Shown piece after piece: positions 45,015-53,955 of a stretch of 64,000 nt of DNA; position 1 is the first letter of the stretch; every line of letters starts with the position of its first letter. This DNA is from an uncultured Bacteroides sp. (GTDB lineage Bacteria; Bacteroidota; Bacteroidia; Bacteroidales; Bacteroidaceae), in assembly GCA_900766005.1 (NCBI GenBank), contig CAAFTU010000071.1, forward strand, positions 62,001 through 126,000, given 5' to 3'. The position numbers were made by a program, and so were the translations under genes. Under the pieces are notes generated by a model that worked only from the letters and a program-made list of their open reading frames with translations, ran no database searches and was not told where the DNA came from.

Positions 45015-46187
45015 ATGAAATATAACTTCGATGAAATAATAGACCGTTTCGGAACGGATTCCGTTAAGTGGGACGGCGTGGAAGGCCGTTGGGGACGTAA
45101 GGATTTGATGCCGATGTGGGTGGCTGATATGGATTTTCGTACGGCTCCGTTTGTGATTGAGGCGATTCGTAAGAGACTGGAGCACGAGGTGCTTGGCTAT
45201 ACTTTTGCTTGTAAAGAATGGGCTGAATCCATTATCAATTGGATACAGACCCGCCACGGCTGGAAGGTAACTCCGGAAATGCTGACTTTTGCTCCGGGCA
45301 TTGTGCGCGGACTGGCTTTGGCTATACAGTGTTTCACAGAAAAGGGAGATAAGGTGATGGTGATGTCGCCGGTGTATCATCCTTTCTTTCAAGTTACTCA
45401 GAAAAACGGCAGAGAGGTGGTGTTCAGTTCACTGGTGCTCAGCGAGGGACAATATCACATTGATTTCGACCGTTTCCGCAAGGATGTGGAAGGTTGCAAG
45501 CTTCTGATTTTAAGTAACCCGCATAATCCGGGCGGACGGGTTTGGACGAAGGAGGAATTGGCACAGATTGCTGATATCTGTTTTGAAAGCGGTACGTTGG
45601 TGATTTCGGACGAGATTCATGCCGATTTGACTTTGCCGCCCTACAAGCATACGACTTTTGCTACGGTGTCGGAAAAGGCGCGGATGAATTCATTGGTTTT
45701 CATGTCTCCCAGCAAGGCTTTCAATATGCCGGGGGTGGCCAGTTCGTTTGCTGTCATTGAGAATGAGGATATCTGCCGTCAGTTCCAGGCCTACATGGAG
45801 GCTGGTGAGTTTAGCGAGGGTCATGTGTTTGCTTATCTGAGTGTGGCAGCTGCCTATAGTCATGGCACAGAATGGCTCGATCAGGCGTTGGATTATATTT
45901 TGGAGAACATCAATTTTACGGAAAAATTCTTGAACGAACAGATTCCTTCTGTGTCGATGATTCGTCCGCAGGCTTCTTTCCTTGTCTTTCTGGATTGCCG
46001 TAAACTGGGCTTGTCTCAAGAGGCTTTGAACGATTTGTTTGCCGATAAAGCGCATTTGGCTTTGAACGACGGAACAACCTTTGGTAAGGAAGGAGAAGGG
46101 TTTATGCGTCTGAATGTGGCATGTCCGCGGTCGGTATTGGAAAAAGCACTGACTCAGCTGCGTGATGCTGTGGCTGCCTGCGTGTAA
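45015..46187 (+). CDS. MalY/PatB-type PLP-dependent C-S lyase or aminotransferase
   Basis: 390 residues, fold type I aminotransferase, class I/II. The PLP-binding Lys is in SPSKAFNMPGVASSF. LSNPHNPGGRVW and VISDEIHADL provide the Asn/Asp and pyridine-ring contacts. The start (MKYNFDEIIDRFGTDSVKWDG) and MPMWVADMDF segment are diagnostic of the MalY/PatB subfamily, which usually has cystathionine or cysteine-S-conjugate beta-lyase activity. Exact substrate is open. It is a single-gene unit with a long AT-rich leader and its own terminator. Confidence 0.9.
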   Translation: MKYNFDEIIDRFGTDSVKWDGVEGRWGRKDLMPMWVADMDFRTAPFVIEAIRKRLEHEVLGYTFACKEWAESIINWIQTRHGWKVTPEMLTFAPGIVRGLALAIQCFTEKGDKVMVMSPVYHPFFQVTQKNGREVVFSSLVLSEGQYHIDFDRFRKDVEGCKLLILSNPHNPGGRVWTKEELAQIADICFESGTLVISDEIHADLTLPPYKHTTFATVSEKARMNSLVFMSPSKAFNMPGVASSFAVIENEDICRQFQAYMEAGEFSEGHVFAYLSVAAAYSHGTEWLDQALDYILENINFTEKFLNEQIPSVSMIRPQASFLVFLDCRKLGLSQEALNDLFADKAHLALNDGTTFGKEGEGFMRLNVACPRSVLEKALTQLRDAVAACV

Positions 46188-46212
46188 GCTGGCGGTTGTG
46201 CTTGATAGAAAT

Positions 46213-46247
46213 TTCCCCCGTCTCAGGTGTTACCTGTGGCGGGGGAA
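46213..46247. terminator. Bidirectional hairpin after the MalY-like gene
   Basis: TTCCCCCG pairs with CGGGGGAA, with an inner CAGGT/ACCTG stem. It lies between convergent genes. T runs are short, so efficiency is uncertain. Confidence 0.65.
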
Positions 46248-46251
46248 GTCT

Positions 46252-46902
46252 TTATAAAGCCAGTCGGGCGATTTCCTCTGCTGTGTCTACAATATAGGCA
46301 GGGTGTCCGGCTTCCAGTTCTGTCCGTGGTCGGAATCCCCAGGTCACGCCGCAAGCCGTTACGCCTGCATTGGCAGCGGTCTGCATGTCTACTCCGGAAT
46401 CACCTACATAAAGCACGTCTTCTTTTTCTACCTGTGCTGCTTTCAGAATATCATGCACGATGGTTGGGTCGGGTTTCACGTTGATGCCTTCGCGTTGTCC
46501 CAGCACGGCTGTGAAGCGGATTTCAGGGAAATAGTGGGCTACCAGTTTTTCGGTGGCACTTTGGTATTTGTTGGATGCCACTGCCAGCTGGATGCCTGCT
46601 GCCTGCAGCTGGAGAAGCAGGGCGGAAATGCCGGGATAGGGACTGCTGTCGTCGGCGTTGTGAACATCGTAGTGGGCTAAAAATTCTTTGCGCACACGCA
46701 ACACGTTTTCTTCTGTCTTTTCGCCTTCGGGCAACGCTCTTTCAAATAGTTTGTTGATGCCGTTGCCTACCATGAAATTGTATGCTGCCACTTCATGTGT
46801 GGGGTATCCCAAACACGACAGGGCATGGTTGGTGCTGTGGGCCAAATCGGCTATCGTATTCAGCAGCGTACCGTCCAAGTCGAATATTACCAGTTTTTTC
46901 AT
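46252..46902 (-). CDS. HAD-family phosphatase (phosphoglycolate phosphatase-like)
   Basis: 216 residues from the ATG at 46902. The frame is open to 47001, but the first 33 codons lie in the fabI promoter region, and MKKLVIFDLDGTLLNT is the usual N-terminus of the family. Motif I is DLDGT, motif II the Ser/Thr in ASNKYQ, motif III Lys in the KPDPTIV region and motif IV GDSGVDMQTAANAG. The cap type fits Gph/PGMB-like enzymes. Substrate is likely a small phosphate ester such as 2-phosphoglycolate, not proven. Confidence 0.88.
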   Translation of the reverse strand: MKKLVIFDLDGTLLNTIADLAHSTNHALSCLGYPTHEVAAYNFMVGNGINKLFERALPEGEKTEENVLRVRKEFLAHYDVHNADDSSPYPGISALLLQLQAAGIQLAVASNKYQSATEKLVAHYFPEIRFTAVLGQREGINVKPDPTIVHDILKAAQVEKEDVLYVGDSGVDMQTAANAGVTACGVTWGFRPRTELEAGHPAYIVDTAEEIARLAL

Positions 46903-46929
46903 TGAGTTTTTATCGTTATGTTTAGACCG

Positions 46930-46937
46930 CAAAGGTA
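46930..46937 (-). promoter_or_regulatory. Probable -7 box for the HAD phosphatase
   Basis: The minus strand reads TACCTTTG, 28 bases before the start at 46902. This supports the short start chosen for the gene. The -33 is weak. Confidence 0.5.
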
Positions 46938-46967
46938 GAAAAGAAATGCAAGATATTGAAACAATCG

Positions 46968-46998
46968 TTTGTATGCTGAAAATAAGTTTATATCTTTG
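46968..46998 (+). promoter_or_regulatory. fabI promoter
   Basis: TTTG (46968-46971), 19 bases, TATCTTTG (46991-46998). The predicted start is near 47005, about 18 bases before the fabI ATG. Confidence 0.8.
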
Positions 46999-47022
46999 CA
47001 CAAAATTTAACTATTAAAAGAT

Positions 47023-47880
47023 ATGAGTTACAACTTGTTGAAAGGAAAAAGAGGTATTATCTTCGGAGCGCTGAACGAACAGTCTATTGCCTGGAAAGTG
47101 GCAGTGCGTGCTGTAGAAGAAGGCGCAACCATTACATTGTCAAATACTCCGATGGCTATCCGCATGGGTGAAGTCAATGCGTTGGCTGAAAAGCTGAACT
47201 GTCAGGTGATTCCTGCTGATGCTACCAATGTAGAGGATTTGTCGAATGTGTTCAAGACTTCTATGGAAGTGTTGGGCGGACCGATTGATTTTGTTCTTCA
47301 TTCTATCGGTATGTCTCCCAATGTTCGCAAGAAACGTACTTACGATGACTTGGATTACGGAATGTTGGACAAGACATTGGATATCTCAGCAGTCTCTTTT
47401 CATAAAATGATTCAAGCAGCTAAGAAACTGAATGCTATTGCTGAATACGGTTCTATCGTTGCTTTGAGTTATGTTGCTGCACAGCGTACTTTCTATGGCT
47501 ATAACGATATGGCTGATGCCAAAGCTCTGTTGGAGTCTATCGCTCGTAGCTTCGGTTATATTTATGGTCGCGAACATCACGTACGTGTGAACACTATTTC
47601 TCAGTCTCCTACGTTTACCACTGCCGGTTCGGGTGTGAAGGGTATGGACAAGCTGTATGACTTCGCTAACCGTATGTCGCCGCTGGGTAATGCTTCTGCT
47701 GATGAGTGTGCCGACTATTGTATCGTTATGTTCTCTGACTTGACTCGCAAAGTGACTATGCAGAACCTTTTCCATGACGGTGGTTTCTCTAGTGTAGGTA
47801 TGAGTCTTCGTGCAATGGCTACTTATGAAAAGGGCTTGGATGAGTACAAAGACGAAAATGGTAATATCATTTACGGATAA
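47023..47880 (+). CDS. fabI: Enoyl-ACP reductase (NADH)
   Basis: 285 residues, short-chain dehydrogenase fold. It reduces the enoyl-ACP double bond in the last step of each fatty-acid elongation round. KRGIIFGALNEQSIAWKVA is the FabI-type nucleotide-binding start. The catalytic pair is Y-x6-K in GYNDMADAKALLE. The SVSFHKMIQAA and SPTFTTAGSGVKGMDK stretches match the substrate loop. It is co-transcribed with the GldB-like gene 6 bases downstream. Confidence 0.95.
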   Translation: MSYNLLKGKRGIIFGALNEQSIAWKVAVRAVEEGATITLSNTPMAIRMGEVNALAEKLNCQVIPADATNVEDLSNVFKTSMEVLGGPIDFVLHSIGMSPNVRKKRTYDDLDYGMLDKTLDISAVSFHKMIQAAKKLNAIAEYGSIVALSYVAAQRTFYGYNDMADAKALLESIARSFGYIYGREHHVRVNTISQSPTFTTAGSGVKGMDKLYDFANRMSPLGNASADECADYCIVMFSDLTRKVTMQNLFHDGGFSSVGMSLRAMATYEKGLDEYKDENGNIIYG

Positions 47881-47886
47881 TAAACT

Positions 47887-48897
47887 ATGAATTGGCGGAT
47901 TTCTCTTCTTTTGCTTTGGGTATGCATGCTCTTCACTGCTTGTGACTTTAGTACAAGCACGGCTGTGAAGCAGGATGAAGAAGAGATTTCTGTGTTGAGA
48001 TATGATAAGCTGTTGGGCGAATTTGTTCGCTCCAACAGCTTTTCTGCCATGCAGAAGCTCACAATGGATTATCGGCTGCAGACTCAGACCTTGATTGAGG
48101 ATGTGTTGTCTATCGGATCGGTGAAAGATGACAGCATTGCGCAGCGTCTGCAAAAATTCTATTCTGATACTACGCTGGTTCGCCTCATTGAGGATGTGGA
48201 TGATAAGTTCCCTGCCTTGGACGAGGTGGAGAAACAGCTTTCCAAGGGGTTTAAGAAACTGAAGAAGGAGGTGCCCAACCTGAAAGTGCCTCACATCTAT
48301 GCCCAGATTTCTGCTTTCAATGAATCAATCGTTTTGGTCGACTCGCTCTTGGGTATCAGTCTGGATAAATACATGGGGGAGGACTACCCTCTGTATAAGC
48401 GTTTTTATTATGATTATCAGTGTCGGTCCATGCGTCCTGACCGCATCGTTCCGGATTGCTTTGTCTTTTATCTGTTGGGATGTTATGAATTGGAATACCA
48501 TGAGGGTACCTGCCTGATTGATTTGATGATGCACTACGGCAAGATGAATTATATCATGCAGAAACTCTTGGGGTATGGAGACATTGGAGAAGCCATGGGG
48601 TATTCGAAGGAGGAGATTGCCTGGTGTAGGAAAAACGAACAGGTTGTGTGGGATTACATGTGTGCACGGGGCCATCAGTTTGCACGTGACCCGATGGTGA
48701 TTCGTTATTATATGAAGCCGGCTCCTGCGGTGGAAATGCTTGATGGAAATGCTCCTACCATGATTGGTACTTGGGTAGGTGCACGGATTGTGGCTTCTTA
48801 CATGAAAACGCATAAGCATTTGAAATTGAAAGATTTATTGGAACTCAGTGATTATCATCGGATGTTTGAGGAGTCGGGTTATTTGACTTCAAACTAA
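47887..48897 (+). CDS. GldB-like lipoprotein
   Basis: 336 residues. Lipobox Cys is near residue 19 (LFTACDFS). The body matches the Bacteroidetes gliding-motility lipoprotein family GldB (segments VDSLLGISLDKYMGEDYPLY, GAR IVASY). Bacteroides do not glide, so this relative must do something else, possibly in the cell envelope; its DUF2268-like region contains an HQF/HEGT-type stretch but no clear HExxH zinc motif, so I do not call it a protease. It sits in an operon behind fabI. Confidence 0.75.
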   Translation: MNWRISLLLLWVCMLFTACDFSTSTAVKQDEEEISVLRYDKLLGEFVRSNSFSAMQKLTMDYRLQTQTLIEDVLSIGSVKDDSIAQRLQKFYSDTTLVRLIEDVDDKFPALDEVEKQLSKGFKKLKKEVPNLKVPHIYAQISAFNESIVLVDSLLGISLDKYMGEDYPLYKRFYYDYQCRSMRPDRIVPDCFVFYLLGCYELEYHEGTCLIDLMMHYGKMNYIMQKLLGYGDIGEAMGYSKEEIAWCRKNEQVVWDYMCARGHQFARDPMVIRYYMKPAPAVEMLDGNAPTMIGTWVGARIVASYMKTHKHLKLKDLLELSDYHRMFEESGYLTSN

Positions 48898-48940
48898 GCA
48901 CTGTTTTTCTTCTATTGTTTTATTACTCTTTTTTCGATTA

Positions 48941-49651
48941 TTGAAAGTGGAAACTGCTCTGTATTTGTTGCCCGTTACTTTGGGGGATACTTCCGTTGAA
49001 AAGGTGTTGCCTGCCTATAATAAGGAAATCATAGCCGGTATCCGGCATTTTATTGTAGAGGATGTTCGTTCTGCCCGCCGTTTCTTGAAGAAGGTGGACA
49101 AGGATATCGATATTGATGCCTTGACTTTTTATCCGCTCAACAAGCATACTTCTCCGGAAGCTATTTCCGGCTATCTGAAGCCTTTGGTGAACGGAGCTTC
49201 TATGGGGGTCATTTCTGAAGCAGGTTGTCCGGCTGTGGCCGATCCGGGGGCTGACGTGGTGGCTATTGCCCAGCGGAAAAACCTGAAAGTGGTGCCGCTC
49301 GTAGGTCCGTCTTCCATTATTCTTTCGGTGATGGGCTCGGGATTCAACGGACAGAGTTTTGCCTTCCACGGTTATTTGCCTATCGAACCGGCGGAACGTG
49401 TCAAGAAAATTAAAATGCTGGAGCAGCGGATTTACAGCGAGAATCAGACTCAGCTTTTTATTGAGACTCCTTACCGGAATCATAAAATGGTGGAGGATAT
49501 CTTGCAGAACTGCCGCCCGCAAACGAAATTGTGTATAGCTGCCAATATCACTTGTGAGGGTGAATATATCCACACTCGCACGGTGAAGGAATGGAAGGGA
49601 CATGTGCCCGATTTGGCTAAGATTCCTTGTATTTTTCTCTTATACAAATAA
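48941..49651 (+). CDS. RsmI-like tetrapyrrole-methylase-family methyltransferase
   Basis: 236 residues starting at a TTG; no ATG is available near the family start (KVETALYLLPVTLGD), so the unusual start codon seems real. The fold is that of the tetrapyrrole methylase/RsmI family: GVISEAGCPAVADPGADVVAIAQ is the SAM loop and VPLVGPSSIILSVMGSGFNGQ the next conserved block. Relatives methylate 16S rRNA C1402 or act on other substrates. The length matches a second, shorter RsmI-like subgroup common in Bacteroidetes. Its 3' end overlaps the convergent membrane gene by 35 bases. Confidence 0.82.
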   Translation: MKVETALYLLPVTLGDTSVEKVLPAYNKEIIAGIRHFIVEDVRSARRFLKKVDKDIDIDALTFYPLNKHTSPEAISGYLKPLVNGASMGVISEAGCPAVADPGADVVAIAQRKNLKVVPLVGPSSIILSVMGSGFNGQSFAFHGYLPIEPAERVKKIKMLEQRIYSENQTQLFIETPYRNHKMVEDILQNCRPQTKLCIAANITCEGEYIHTRTVKEWKGHVPDLAKIPCIFLLYK

Positions 49652-50735
49652 CATCTTTCAGGTGTTCGTATTCTTCTTCAAAGCAACTGCTGAAGAAGTC
49701 TTTGCCTAGGTTTTCTTCAATTTGCTTGAAGTTCCACAGTTTGCTGTTCTTGAACCGGCAGGAGGTCAGGGCGGAGTCGTCTTTCATGTCGATGATGAAC
49801 AGGTAGATGAGCCGGTTGGTCATTTCGTTTTGAAAGTGGTAGACTATGTTGAATTCTGGCTTCATGTGGCTGGAATGCGGAAAGGTCGCATTGATCAGTC
49901 GCGTGGCTCCTGTGTGTAGCGTTTCTCCATATTTCAGGTAGGTCTCCATCGGTATGTCCATTTTGCTCTTTTCAAAAGAGGCTGTGGAGGGGCGGTTGCA
50001 TAGGAACAGCATGCCGTGGGTTGTGATGGCGATTCTGATCACCGGGTTGATGTGGGTGTTTTGGACGTTGCTTGTTTCCATCATCGGCATTTTACCTATT
50101 ACATCGCCTTTCAGATTGACAATGGGAATGATTTCGCTGTGGGAGAGCAGGTGGTTGAAGAAGTGGATGGCTATCTGATTGAGCAGGATGGTGATGATGA
50201 ATAGGGTGGGGGGAAGTATCTTGTAGAGGATAAATGAACTGGTGGAGCTCAGCGGGCCTTTTGATATGATGGTGATGCTGATGATGATGAAATGAAAGAT
50301 GCCCAGCAGGAGTGCAATGCGGGCTGACACAACTGCCGCTTCTACTCCTTGTTCATAGAGTGGCTTGTGGCCCGTATTTATTTTTTCTAGCAGGTGATGG
50401 ATGATTCGTTTTTTGTGTAGAAAGAGTATAAGCATGGGAATCAGAATACTCACTTCCAGGGTCAAGGGGAGAGCACCGGCTGGTACGTAGTCTCCCGGTA
50501 TGAATGACGCGAAGGATATCAGTATCAGCATGGCCGTTGACAGGTAGAGTATAAAGTTAGGAATCAGTATTTTTTTCTGCCTGTGTGAAAGGAAGACACC
50601 TATAATACCGATTCCGGTACCTATGTATATGGCTATGTCTTGTGTGATTATTTCGCATAAGAATATGGAAATAATCACAGGGACAAAGCCTAACGACATG
50701 TTGAAGGCTGAAGAAAGTATTCCTTTGTGGCTCAT
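49617..50735 (-). CDS. Membrane protein with degenerate Nudix-like C-terminal domain
   Basis: 372 residues. The first ~195 hold about six hydrophobic segments (roughly 12-32, 36-50, 56-78, 84-105, 134-160, 170-190). From about residue 203 a soluble domain begins with IPIVNLKGDVIGKMP and VIRIAITTHGMLFLCNRP, followed by DIPMETYLKYGETLHTGATRLI. This has the order of a Nudix hydrolase domain, but the catalytic Nudix box (GX5EX7REUXEEXGU) is not kept. I infer a sensor or binding role instead of hydrolysis. It starts 62 bases after the lipA stop and may belong to the DPP-lipA operon. Confidence 0.65.
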   Translation of the reverse strand: MSHKGILSSAFNMSLGFVPVIISIFLCEIITQDIAIYIGTGIGIIGVFLSHRQKKILIPNFILYLSTAMLILISFASFIPGDYVPAGALPLTLEVSILIPMLILFLHKKRIIHHLLEKINTGHKPLYEQGVEAAVVSARIALLLGIFHFIIISITIISKGPLSSTSSFILYKILPPTLFIITILLNQIAIHFFNHLLSHSEIIPIVNLKGDVIGKMPMMETSNVQNTHINPVIRIAITTHGMLFLCNRPSTASFEKSKMDIPMETYLKYGETLHTGATRLINATFPHSSHMKPEFNIVYHFQNEMTNRLIYLFIIDMKDDSALTSCRFKNSKLWNFKQIEENLGKDFFSSCFEEEYEHLKDVICIREKYKES

Positions 50736-50797
50736 CTTTTACTTTGTTTTATTGTCGGTTCTTGCTTATAAAACAAATTGTGCTTGTGTTTTGTTTG

Positions 50798-51646
50798 TTA
50801 TCGAATGTGTTTCTCGGCGTGATACGAGGAACGAACCAGCGGTGCACTTTCTACAATGTTAAATCCTTTCTTGAGTCCGATTTCTTTGTATCGGGCAAAT
50901 TGTTCGGGCGTGATGTAGGCTGCAACCGGATAATGGCGGTGGCTGGGTTGCAGGTATTGTCCGATTGTCAGAATCTGACATCCTACTGCCAATAAATCGT
51001 CCATCAACGCTTCCACTTCTTCGGGAGTCTCGCCCAATCCTACCATGATGCCGCTTTTGGCTGTCACTCCTTGGGAGGCGATGTGGCCGATGACTTTTAG
51101 GCTGGTTTCATAGTTGGCTGCACTGCGCACCTGCGGACTGATGCGCTTGACGGTTTCCATGTTGTGGGAGATGATGTTGGGACCTGCTTCAATGACTTGG
51201 TCTACCAGTTCCAGTTTTCCTTGAAAATCCGGTATCAGTACTTCGGTGGTGGTGGACGGGTTCAGCCGTTTGATTTCGCGGATGGTTTTTGCCCAGTGGG
51301 CTGCACCCAAATCCGGCAGGTCGTCGCGGTCTACTGAGGTGATGACGGCATGGCTCAGCTTCATCAGTGCGATGGATTCTGCCACATGGGTGGGCTCGTT
51401 TTCATCCAACGGATGAGGACGTCCTGTCTGTGTGTTGCAGAATTTGCAGCTTCGGGTGCAGATGTCTCCGCCAATCATGAAGGTAGCGGTCCCCTTTCCC
51501 CAGCACTCGCCCATGTTCGGGCAACGCCCGCTGCTGCATATAGTATGCAGGCAGTGGGAGTCGACTATTTTTTTTGTTTCGGTGTATCTTTCGTTGGCAC
51601 CGATATTGATCTTAAGCCATTCTGGCTTACGTACTCTGTCTTTCAT
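50798..51646 (-). CDS. lipA: Lipoyl synthase
   Basis: 282 residues, radical-SAM enzyme that inserts two sulfurs into octanoyl-protein. Both iron-sulfur sites are visible: the auxiliary cluster cysteines in CSSGRCPNMGEC (about 35-46) and the radical-SAM motif CTRSCKFC (about 62-69). The end RSSYHAEKH contains the conserved RSS serine ligand. Its ATG shares one base with the DPP stop codon (TAATG), so translation is coupled. A lipB gene is not next to it. Confidence 0.96.
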   Translation of the reverse strand: MKDRVRKPEWLKINIGANERYTETKKIVDSHCLHTICSSGRCPNMGECWGKGTATFMIGGDICTRSCKFCNTQTGRPHPLDENEPTHVAESIALMKLSHAVITSVDRDDLPDLGAAHWAKTIREIKRLNPSTTTEVLIPDFQGKLELVDQVIEAGPNIISHNMETVKRISPQVRSAANYETSLKVIGHIASQGVTAKSGIMVGLGETPEEVEALMDDLLAVGCQILTIGQYLQPSHRHYPVAAYITPEQFARYKEIGLKKGFNIVESAPLVRSSYHAEKHIR

Positions 51647-53856
51647 TATAGGTTGTTTAAGAAGAAGTTGGTTAACTTGGTATATAAGTGATGGCGTGTA
51701 TTTCCGCCATAGATTCCGTGATTGCGGTTGGTATAGATTTGCATGTCAAACTGCTTGCCCAGCTGTACCAGCCATTCTGCATATTCTGTGCAGTTCTGAT
51801 AGTGTACGTTGTCGTCGGCCATGCCGTGCACCAGCAACAGGTTTCCGTGTAATTTTTCTGCACGGCTGAATGCGGATGAGGCTTTGTATCCTTCTGCATT
51901 TTCTTTGGGTGTGCGCATGAAGCGTTCGGTGTATACGGTATCGTAGAATTTCCAGTCGGTAGGAGCGGCCACTGCTACACCGGCTTTGAATACAGGAGTG
52001 CCTTCACTCATACTCATGATGGTCATGTAGCCGCCATAGCTCCATCCCCAAATACCGATGCGGTTTTTGTCAACATAGGATTGCTTGCCCAGATAGAGAG
52101 CTGTTTCTACTTGGTCTTTGGCTTCTTTTACACCGATTTTCAGGTAGGTGCATTTCTCAAAGGCTTCTCCTCTTCCGCCCGTTCCACGTCCGTCTACACA
52201 GACTACGATGTAGCCCAGGCTGGCCATGTAGGTTTCCCAGCTGATTCCCCAGCTGTCGAGTACCTGTTGTGAACCGGGACCGCTGTATTGGAACATGAGT
52301 ACCGGATATTTCTTTGATGCGTTAAAATCGGTGGGTTTCATCATCCAGCCGTTGAGGCTGACACCGTCGGTAGTCTGGAAGGTGAAAAACTCTTTTTGCG
52401 GAATGGCATAGCCGGCCAGTCTGTTTTTCAGGCTTTCGTTGTCGACCAGTGTCTTGAGCGTTTTACCTGTATTGTCGTTCAGGGTGACTGTCATCGGGTT
52501 GTTCACACTGGTGTATTTGTTCATAAAGTATTTCAGCGAACGGCTGAATTGGGGCTGGTTGGTTCCGGCTTGCTGAGAGAGTTTGGTTTTTCTGCCTTTT
52601 TTGTCGGTTTTGTATACGGCCAGACGCAGCGGGCTCTCTTCGTTGCTCGTGTAGTAGAATGTACCGTCTTTCTCGTCATAGCCCAAGAACTCCTTGACTT
52701 CAAACTGTCCGTTGGTTACTTTCTTGATCAGGTTGCCTCCCATGCTGTACCAGTAGAGGTGGCTGTAGCCGTCACGTTCGCTGAGCAAGGTGAAGTTTTC
52801 GGGGTAGAAATGGATGTTATCGAAAATACTTTCTTTGATATAGTAGGGTGATTCATCGCGCAGCACCAGTTTGCAAACTGTGGAGCGGGGATCTGCAAAG
52901 TAGAGTTCAAAGCGGTTCTGGTGACGGTTGAGTGTCATGATAGCCAGTTTGCTGGCATCTTGTGTGAAGCGGATGCGGGGGATGTAGCCGTCGGCATCCA
53001 AGGGAAGTTTCATGGTGCGGGTGACATGCGACTTGATGTCGTAGGTGCGCACTTCTACCTTGGAGTTGGGATAACCGGCTTTCGGGTATTTGTAGGTGTA
53101 GGCTCCGGGATAGTCGTTGAAGGCATCCATGTGTGGGGCTTGTCCTGCATATACCGGGAAGGTGTATGAGGGCACCTCTGTTTCGTCAAAGCGGATGAAA
53201 GCGATTTGTGAGTTGTCGGCACTGAATTCCAATGCACGGTTGAAGCTGAACTCTTCTTCATACACCCAGTCGGGGATTCCGTTGATGATGGCATTTCGTT
53301 TTCCGTCTTCTGTCACCTGGCTTTCGCTGTTGCCATACAGCAGTTTGACGAGGAATATGTTATTGTCGCGCACAAAAGCAATCATGGTGCCGTCGGGCGA
53401 GAAGACAGGTACTTGCTGCGGACCACCATCCGACAGTTTTTCGATGATGTTGTTTGTCGTCACACCTTTGTCGTTCCGTTTAAGCGGATAGATATAGTGA
53501 ACTGCTGTATACGAACGGCGGTAAATAGGGGTAGTCTGTGTGGCAATCAGAAGCTTTTGTCCGTCGGGTGAGAACTGGTAGCTGTCAAAATGCTTGAAAT
53601 CACATTCTCTGGCTGTGGTCACGTCGAAGATGACTTCCACTTTTTCTCCGGTCTTGAAGGAGTACTTGATGATTTGTGTTCCTTGCGGATTCATCTGTGT
53701 GTAGAATTCTCCGTCGGGTGTGGGTATGACACCGTAAATGTTTTCCGGTCGGAAGGAGCCGGAGGTGATTTCTTTAAGATTGAGTGCCTTCGTTGCCTGT
53801 GCCATTCCGGCCAGGCAGATGAGGCAAAGCAATAGGGTAATGCTGATTTTTTTCAT
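51646..53856 (-). CDS. Dipeptidyl-peptidase IV-type exported serine protease (S9B)
   Basis: 736 residues. The signal peptide ends about residue 19 (GMAQA). The N-terminal beta-propeller domain (DPPIV_N) has the landmark DWVYEEEF segment. The C-terminal peptidase S9 domain has the nucleophile in GWSYGGYM (Ser about 606), Asp in MADDNVH and His in NHGIYGG. It probably cleaves X-Pro/Ala dipeptides from peptides in the periplasm. The operon continues into lipA. Confidence 0.94.
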   Translation of the reverse strand: MKKISITLLLCLICLAGMAQATKALNLKEITSGSFRPENIYGVIPTPDGEFYTQMNPQGTQIIKYSFKTGEKVEVIFDVTTARECDFKHFDSYQFSPDGQKLLIATQTTPIYRRSYTAVHYIYPLKRNDKGVTTNNIIEKLSDGGPQQVPVFSPDGTMIAFVRDNNIFLVKLLYGNSESQVTEDGKRNAIINGIPDWVYEEEFSFNRALEFSADNSQIAFIRFDETEVPSYTFPVYAGQAPHMDAFNDYPGAYTYKYPKAGYPNSKVEVRTYDIKSHVTRTMKLPLDADGYIPRIRFTQDASKLAIMTLNRHQNRFELYFADPRSTVCKLVLRDESPYYIKESIFDNIHFYPENFTLLSERDGYSHLYWYSMGGNLIKKVTNGQFEVKEFLGYDEKDGTFYYTSNEESPLRLAVYKTDKKGRKTKLSQQAGTNQPQFSRSLKYFMNKYTSVNNPMTVTLNDNTGKTLKTLVDNESLKNRLAGYAIPQKEFFTFQTTDGVSLNGWMMKPTDFNASKKYPVLMFQYSGPGSQQVLDSWGISWETYMASLGYIVVCVDGRGTGGRGEAFEKCTYLKIGVKEAKDQVETALYLGKQSYVDKNRIGIWGWSYGGYMTIMSMSEGTPVFKAGVAVAAPTDWKFYDTVYTERFMRTPKENAEGYKASSAFSRAEKLHGNLLLVHGMADDNVHYQNCTEYAEWLVQLGKQFDMQIYTNRNHGIYGGNTRHHLYTKLTNFFLNNL

Positions 53857-53892
53857 CTGGTTTATCGGTTTTTTTTATTTTTTTCGTATTTG

Positions 53893-53923
53893 CAAAAATA
53901 ACAATAAACTTAGACTCAGCAAA
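53893..53923 (-). promoter_or_regulatory. Promoter of the DPP-lipA operon
   Basis: The minus strand shows TTTG (53920-53923), 19 bases, TATTTTTG (53893-53900). The predicted start is near 53886, about 30 bases before the DPP start codon. Confidence 0.75.
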
Positions 53924-53955
53924 AACTGAAGGATTTTTATGCCTTTTGTGTGGGC

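Noticed and set aside
46903..47001. 33-codon N-terminal extension of the HAD phosphatase
   Set aside because: It covers the -7 boxes of both divergent genes, and the family begins at MKKLVIFDLDGT.
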